Positions 19,514 through 23,369 of a stretch of DNA of 23,369 nt are shown piece after piece; the stretch's first letter is position 1, and every line of letters starts with the position of its first letter. Under the pieces are notes generated by a model that did not search any database, was not told where the DNA came from, and saw nothing but the letters and a program-made list of their open reading frames with translations. This DNA is from Christensenella sp. UBA1259 (GTDB lineage Bacteria; Bacillota; Clostridia; Christensenellales; Borkfalkiaceae). The stretch is from NCBI GenBank assembly GCA_002308755.1, contig DBVR01000036.1:18386-41754 (forward strand), given 5' to 3'. Both the position numbers and the translations under genes were made by a program.

Positions 19514-21802
19514 ATGGAAAACGAGTTTTTAAAAGTGGCTTTTTCAAGTTTCTCTCATAAGTTTACAAGGAAACAAGTTATAGATAGTAAGTTTCATACG
19601 AGTAGTGGCGTAATAACGGCCGTAAAAAATGAATTTGAATGCGCACAAATTATATTAACGGCAAAACGAGACGGTTTTTTCTATATAGAATTAACAGATT
19701 TTATTGACGGTAGGGGCAATTTTATAAAAAGAGAAAATATAAAATTGTTCGTAGAAAGATATTGCAACGTTGTAAGGTGCGGTGATTATAAAGGCAATTT
19801 TCCCGACGGGTATCCCGATCCTATGATGCCTTATGAAAACGTAATCTTACATAAGGATAACTTTATTAAAAAAGATGAAAACGAAATTATTCTGATTGAA
19901 TTTAACTCTGTTGCCGACCAAGTGGCAGGGGAGTATTGCGGTGACGTAAAAATAACAGGTGGCAACGAGTGCTTGGTGTTTCCTTTGGTTATAAAAGTTT
20001 TAGACGTAGCCATTGATAGCGGGACAAGCCAAAACACGCTTTTTAATTTTGACGATTCGTGCATTTCTTATTTTGAAGAAGATAATATGTCTAAGGGCAT
20101 GTATGATAAATACGTTGATTTGGCAATTTCTTCAAGAATAGGCGTAACCCATGTTTTACCTAAATTTGATTGGACTGATGACGGCATAAAAAATGCAGTT
20201 AACGAAATGTATAGTTTCATAAAGAAAGGCGGCAGTTTTACGAGTATTCCGACTTATCCTAGGACTTATATCAGAGGGAAAAGTATTTTTGATAGGGATA
20301 TTCTTATTAAATATATTTTTGAACTTGCAGTTAAAAGCATGGAAACCGGTTTTAATTTAGTGGATAAAGTCGGATTTTACGATTGGTGTATGGACGAGCC
20401 GTTTTGTTTGCAACGTATTGACGGCGGGATATACGACGGGCTTGTGGAAAACGAAATACTTTCTTTTAAAGACTGTATCGGTAAAGTTGTGGATAAATTG
20501 ACAAAAGATAAGAGATTTAGTACGGATTTCGGTAAAGAAATTATAAAATCCGTCAGAGAGTTCAGACATATTATTACCGATTATTATGATTTCAAACAGC
20601 ACGATCCAAAATATGTACAAAAAAACAAAAAGGGACAAGATTTAAGATACGACGTAAAAGATGTGGTGTTATGTCCCAAGTTTGACGGGTTGGATACTCC
20701 GGAACATAGGGCACCATATAAGGGTGCTGAAGTGTGGTGGTATAATTGCGGCGAACCGAACGGTCCGTTTCCCACCTACCATATAGATGATAATTTGTCT
20801 GCACCTAAAATTTTAACTTGGATGATGTCGGATTACGGCGTCAAGGGAAACCTGTATTGGAATTGTACTGCAAATACGGAAATTATGGAAGATTTTTCAG
20901 TATGCAAAATAAAAGATCCTTACGGTATAAGGCGCGGATATGGCGTAAACGGGGAAGGTACGTTGGTTTATCCGGGTAAACCTTATGGTGTTGTCGGACC
21001 TATCAATTCTATAAGGTTTGCAGCGATTAGAGACGGACAAGAAGATTATGAAATGTTGTCTAAGTTAAAGGCCGAATATAAAAGGTTGGACAAGGATTTT
21101 GACGGCATATATTCCAGAATAACTTGTTTGCTTTATAACAATGCGAAAGTTGATTATTATGGCGATGCGTACGATACGGCAAGGCGAAATGCATTGAATT
21201 TACTTGTTCTTGCCAGCAAATACGACGTTACTATAGAAAGCAAAAGCGATTTGAAAAATAAGTTTTATTTTTACGGCAACATAGAGAAAATTGTTGTTAA
21301 CGGCAAAGGCTATGACGATATCAGAGAAATTTCATTGCCGATCGCTAGAGAGTGGGTAAACATAAATATTTCAGTCGGTGCGGAGAAATTTGAATTTGAT
21401 TTCTATCTGGGTAAAGGGTTAAAGATTTATATGAATCACGAAATTCCCGAAGCCGTCTATTCGGGAGATATAGAAAAAATAGATTATGACAATCATGAAT
21501 GCGTATATCACACGATAATAAAACTTAGAGACAAGGGTAAAAAGTTAGTATTCAATTACAACGAAGATTTTACTAAGCTTACAAAGATAGCGATTTGCTT
21601 TTTGGTCAAGTATTCAACTAGATATAAGGTTTATTCCGGCGGAAAAGTAATATTGCAAGGAGAATTTATTTCGCTTGATAAAGAATATGGGACCGGAAAT
21701 AGGATAGATATATTAGCCAACCTTATAGCAGATAATACATTCACACTCGAATTACTTGATACTGATTTTATAGGCATCAGAGAAATGTATATATATGGAT
21801 AG
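19514..21802 (+). CDS. GH123-like (DUF4091) glycoside hydrolase, cytosolic
   Basis: A 762-residue protein of the DUF4091/GH123 kind. The N-terminal 180 residues are a beta-sandwich-like region (ITAVKNEFECAQIILTAKRD). The catalytic barrel carries DWCMDEP with Asp294-Glu295, matching the Asp-Glu pair of GH123 beta-N-acetylgalactosaminidases that use the substrate's acetamido group. Further marks are EVWWYNCGEPNGPFPTYHID, LTWMMSDYGVKGNLYWN and SIRFAAIRDGQEDYEML, the DUF4091 signature. The last 200 residues are beta-rich. There is no signal peptide, so it acts inside the cell. I chose ATG 19514 because GGAG lies five bases upstream; a GTG at 19487 is in frame but weaker. The next gene is a secreted paralogue. 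Confidence 0.8.
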   Translation: MENEFLKVAFSSFSHKFTRKQVIDSKFHTSSGVITAVKNEFECAQIILTAKRDGFFYIELTDFIDGRGNFIKRENIKLFVERYCNVVRCGDYKGNFPDGYPDPMMPYENVILHKDNFIKKDENEIILIEFNSVADQVAGEYCGDVKITGGNECLVFPLVIKVLDVAIDSGTSQNTLFNFDDSCISYFEEDNMSKGMYDKYVDLAISSRIGVTHVLPKFDWTDDGIKNAVNEMYSFIKKGGSFTSIPTYPRTYIRGKSIFDRDILIKYIFELAVKSMETGFNLVDKVGFYDWCMDEPFCLQRIDGGIYDGLVENEILSFKDCIGKVVDKLTKDKRFSTDFGKEIIKSVREFRHIITDYYDFKQHDPKYVQKNKKGQDLRYDVKDVVLCPKFDGLDTPEHRAPYKGAEVWWYNCGEPNGPFPTYHIDDNLSAPKILTWMMSDYGVKGNLYWNCTANTEIMEDFSVCKIKDPYGIRRGYGVNGEGTLVYPGKPYGVVGPINSIRFAAIRDGQEDYEMLSKLKAEYKRLDKDFDGIYSRITCLLYNNAKVDYYGDAYDTARRNALNLLVLASKYDVTIESKSDLKNKFYFYGNIEKIVVNGKGYDDIREISLPIAREWVNINISVGAEKFEFDFYLGKGLKIYMNHEIPEAVYSGDIEKIDYDNHECVYHTIIKLRDKGKKLVFNYNEDFTKLTKIAICFLVKYSTRYKVYSGGKVILQGEFISLDKEYGTGNRIDILANLIADNTFTLELLDTDFIGIREMYIYG

Positions 21803-21815
21803 AAGGAGAAAAAGA

Positions 21816-23369
21816 ATGAAAAAGGGTTTTATCAAAGTTATGTCTTTTGTTTTCTGTTTGATTTTTATTTGTAATCTTACAGCTTGTCAAAAGGAGAAAG
21901 ACATTAACGCATTGTCAGAAGTTTGGGCGGTTAGCGCGTCTGAAAAGGTTTTATCCGACAAAAATGCCGACGAATATGAAGCAAGTCGTTTAGAAAAGAT
22001 CAGGATAGACGCTGTCAGAAACGAATATGAAAACGGGCAGATAATAGTAACCGCAAAAGAAAATCTTTCGTTTACGGTAGAGATAAGCGATTTGGTTAAA
22101 AACGACGATAGCACAAAGATAATATCCAAATCAAACTTTAAGGTTTATACAGAAATGTTTGTACCTGTTACTCATATCACACATGGGAATGGTGCAAGTA
22201 CAGGCAATTATCCCGATGCTATTATGCCGCAGGAAAATGCGGTAGAATACGGATTGAACGAAGTACAACAAGGGCAGAACGGCGGTGCGTATTTAGAGTT
22301 TTATATTCCGAAAGATACTGAAGCGGGGCTATATGTTGGAGAAGCGACGGTAAAAATAGGGGACAGCACGAAAGCTGTACCTATCGAAGCAAAAATTTAC
22401 GATTATACGCTTTCGGACGAAACAACGTCAAAAAGCATTTTTGTCGTTACGACAAGTTCTCTTTCATCACGAGAATATGATAGCACACAAGAAATGTATG
22501 ATAAATATTTGAGTTTATTGAAGAAATCGAGATTAACTCCGCATAGCTATTGTGCTAATCTTTCAAGCAGGCAATATTGTGAGAAGGCTATAGAATACTT
22601 AGATAGTGGCAGTTCAACTATTGCAGTAAGACATAGAAGTTCTGGTGAAACATTAAAGGCAGACGATCTATATACAGATCTAATCGAATTTGCAGAGTTG
22701 TCTCTACGAGATAATAGAAATTATTTGGATATGTGTGTTTACTATAATGGCGTTATTGATGAACCGTGGTGTCGTGGATTCCCAGATGGATTAGTTGAAG
22801 AAAACATTAATTTATTTGATAATACAATAGCAAGAGTAAAACGAACGCTTTCACAACGTAGTGATTTTAATACTGCTTTCGGTCAACAATTGATAAACAG
22901 TGTTGATAATGTTAAACATCTTATAACCGATTATAAAGTAGACGTTGGCAACGAAATGTTGCATAGGACTGCGTTGCTTAAAAATGCGGATGGTTCACTT
23001 TTGTATTACGACGATAAAGATGTTTCTCTCTGTCCGGAATTTGACTGTATTTTATCAGATAAAGACATAGAAGATTATCGTGAGCATGCAATGGAAACAG
23101 GAAATGAAATGTGGTGGTATGGTTGTTGTTCGCCTAGATATCCATATCCCAGTTATCATTTGGAAGATACGCTTCCCAGTGCGATGCTTATAAGTTGGAT
23201 GATGGCGGAGTATGGAATAGTAGGAAATTTATATTGGTCTATGAATTGTTGGTCTGCGACTGAAGACCCATATAAAATAGCTTATTGTGGTTACGGCGCA
23301 AACGGTGAAGGCATTCTTTGTTATCCCGGTCGAGTTTATGGCATTGAAGGACCTGTATCAAGTTTAAGA
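21816..23369 (+). CDS. Partial: GH123-like (DUF4091) lipoprotein
   Basis: The frame runs open for 518 codons to the window end, so the C-terminus is missing. It begins with a lipoprotein signal peptide: MKKGFIKVMSFVFC..., lipobox LTAC with Cys24 as lipid anchor. The rest is a paralogue of the preceding gene: NEYENGQIIVTAKEN matches its N-terminal domain, and VIDEPW carries the Asp315-Glu316 pair. EMWWYGCCSPRYPYPSYHLE, ISWMMAEYGIVGNLYWS and YGIEGPVSSLR match the DUF4091 region. It would act on the outer face of the membrane, with the cytosolic paralogue working on imported products. AGAAGGAG lies eight bases before the ATG, and it starts 13 bases after the previous stop, so the pair is one operon. 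Confidence 0.8.
   Translation, partial: MKKGFIKVMSFVFCLIFICNLTACQKEKDINALSEVWAVSASEKVLSDKNADEYEASRLEKIRIDAVRNEYENGQIIVTAKENLSFTVEISDLVKNDDSTKIISKSNFKVYTEMFVPVTHITHGNGASTGNYPDAIMPQENAVEYGLNEVQQGQNGGAYLEFYIPKDTEAGLYVGEATVKIGDSTKAVPIEAKIYDYTLSDETTSKSIFVVTTSSLSSREYDSTQEMYDKYLSLLKKSRLTPHSYCANLSSRQYCEKAIEYLDSGSSTIAVRHRSSGETLKADDLYTDLIEFAELSLRDNRNYLDMCVYYNGVIDEPWCRGFPDGLVEENINLFDNTIARVKRTLSQRSDFNTAFGQQLINSVDNVKHLITDYKVDVGNEMLHRTALLKNADGSLLYYDDKDVSLCPEFDCILSDKDIEDYREHAMETGNEMWWYGCCSPRYPYPSYHLEDTLPSAMLISWMMAEYGIVGNLYWSMNCWSATEDPYKIAYCGYGANGEGILCYPGRVYGIEGPVSSLR

Noticed and set aside
1..23369. CRISPR arrays, rRNA and tRNA genes, replication origin.
   Set aside because: Looked for on both strands by eye; no regular repeat-spacer series, rRNA-like or cloverleaf sequence, or DnaA-box cluster was seen.

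Overview
The window looks like chromosome from a Gram-positive member of the Bacillota, most likely class Clostridia. The evidence is spoVG, Hsp33 with its zinc cysteines, strong AGGAGG-type ribosome binding sites, T-tailed intrinsic terminators, consensus sigma-A promoters and a lipobox lipoprotein. The species cannot be named from sequence alone.

Positions 1-11,100 are mostly ordinary core genome. In order: the end of a membrane-anchored coiled-coil protein; a plus-strand run of a CPA-type cation/proton antiporter, hslO, a TPR protein, a helical-repeat protein and a 38-residue basic protein, closed by a perfect hairpin terminator; a GNAT-fold acetyltransferase with its own promoter; spoVG on the minus strand; murC; a lactate/malate dehydrogenase family enzyme; and an ArsB/NhaD-like permease. 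The permease is preceded by what I read as a complete yybP-ykoY (manganese) riboswitch. The 3' strand of its P1 helix is also the 5' arm of an intrinsic terminator.

Positions 11,100-17,100 are accessory DNA. A broken C-terminal piece of a large serine recombinase abuts a 4.6 kb segment bounded by two exact 14-bp direct repeats (TTGTATCAAGACAA at 11843 and 16447). Inside the repeats are mirrored arms, so an excised circle would carry a 9+6+9 dyad. The segment holds only a divergent AraC regulator and a four-gene operon: PIG-L deacetylase, NagB-like protein, PfkB kinase and class II ketose-bisphosphate aldolase. This resembles an amino-sugar (GalNAc/tagatose-type) catabolic pathway packaged as a cassette. 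A 690-bp non-coding stretch after it is rich in hairpins and contains a 16-bp direct repeat.

Positions 17,000-23,369 read as more AT-rich and form a glycosidase locus: a GH1 beta-glucosidase, a divergent IclR-type regulator, and two tandem DUF4091/GH123-like proteins. The first GH123-like protein is cytosolic; the second is a lipoprotein cut by the window end. A 33-bp perfect palindrome lies in the regulator/GH123 intergenic region and a shorter version lies at the GH1 promoter, which suggests one IclR regulon.

GH123 enzymes release beta-linked GalNAc and the cassette looks built to deacetylate, deaminate, phosphorylate and cleave such a sugar, so the two accessory blocks may be complementary. 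That link is inference. Two regulators (AraC, IclR), and probably murC, have sigma-A promoters whose predicted +1 falls on the start codon, so leaderless mRNAs are likely.
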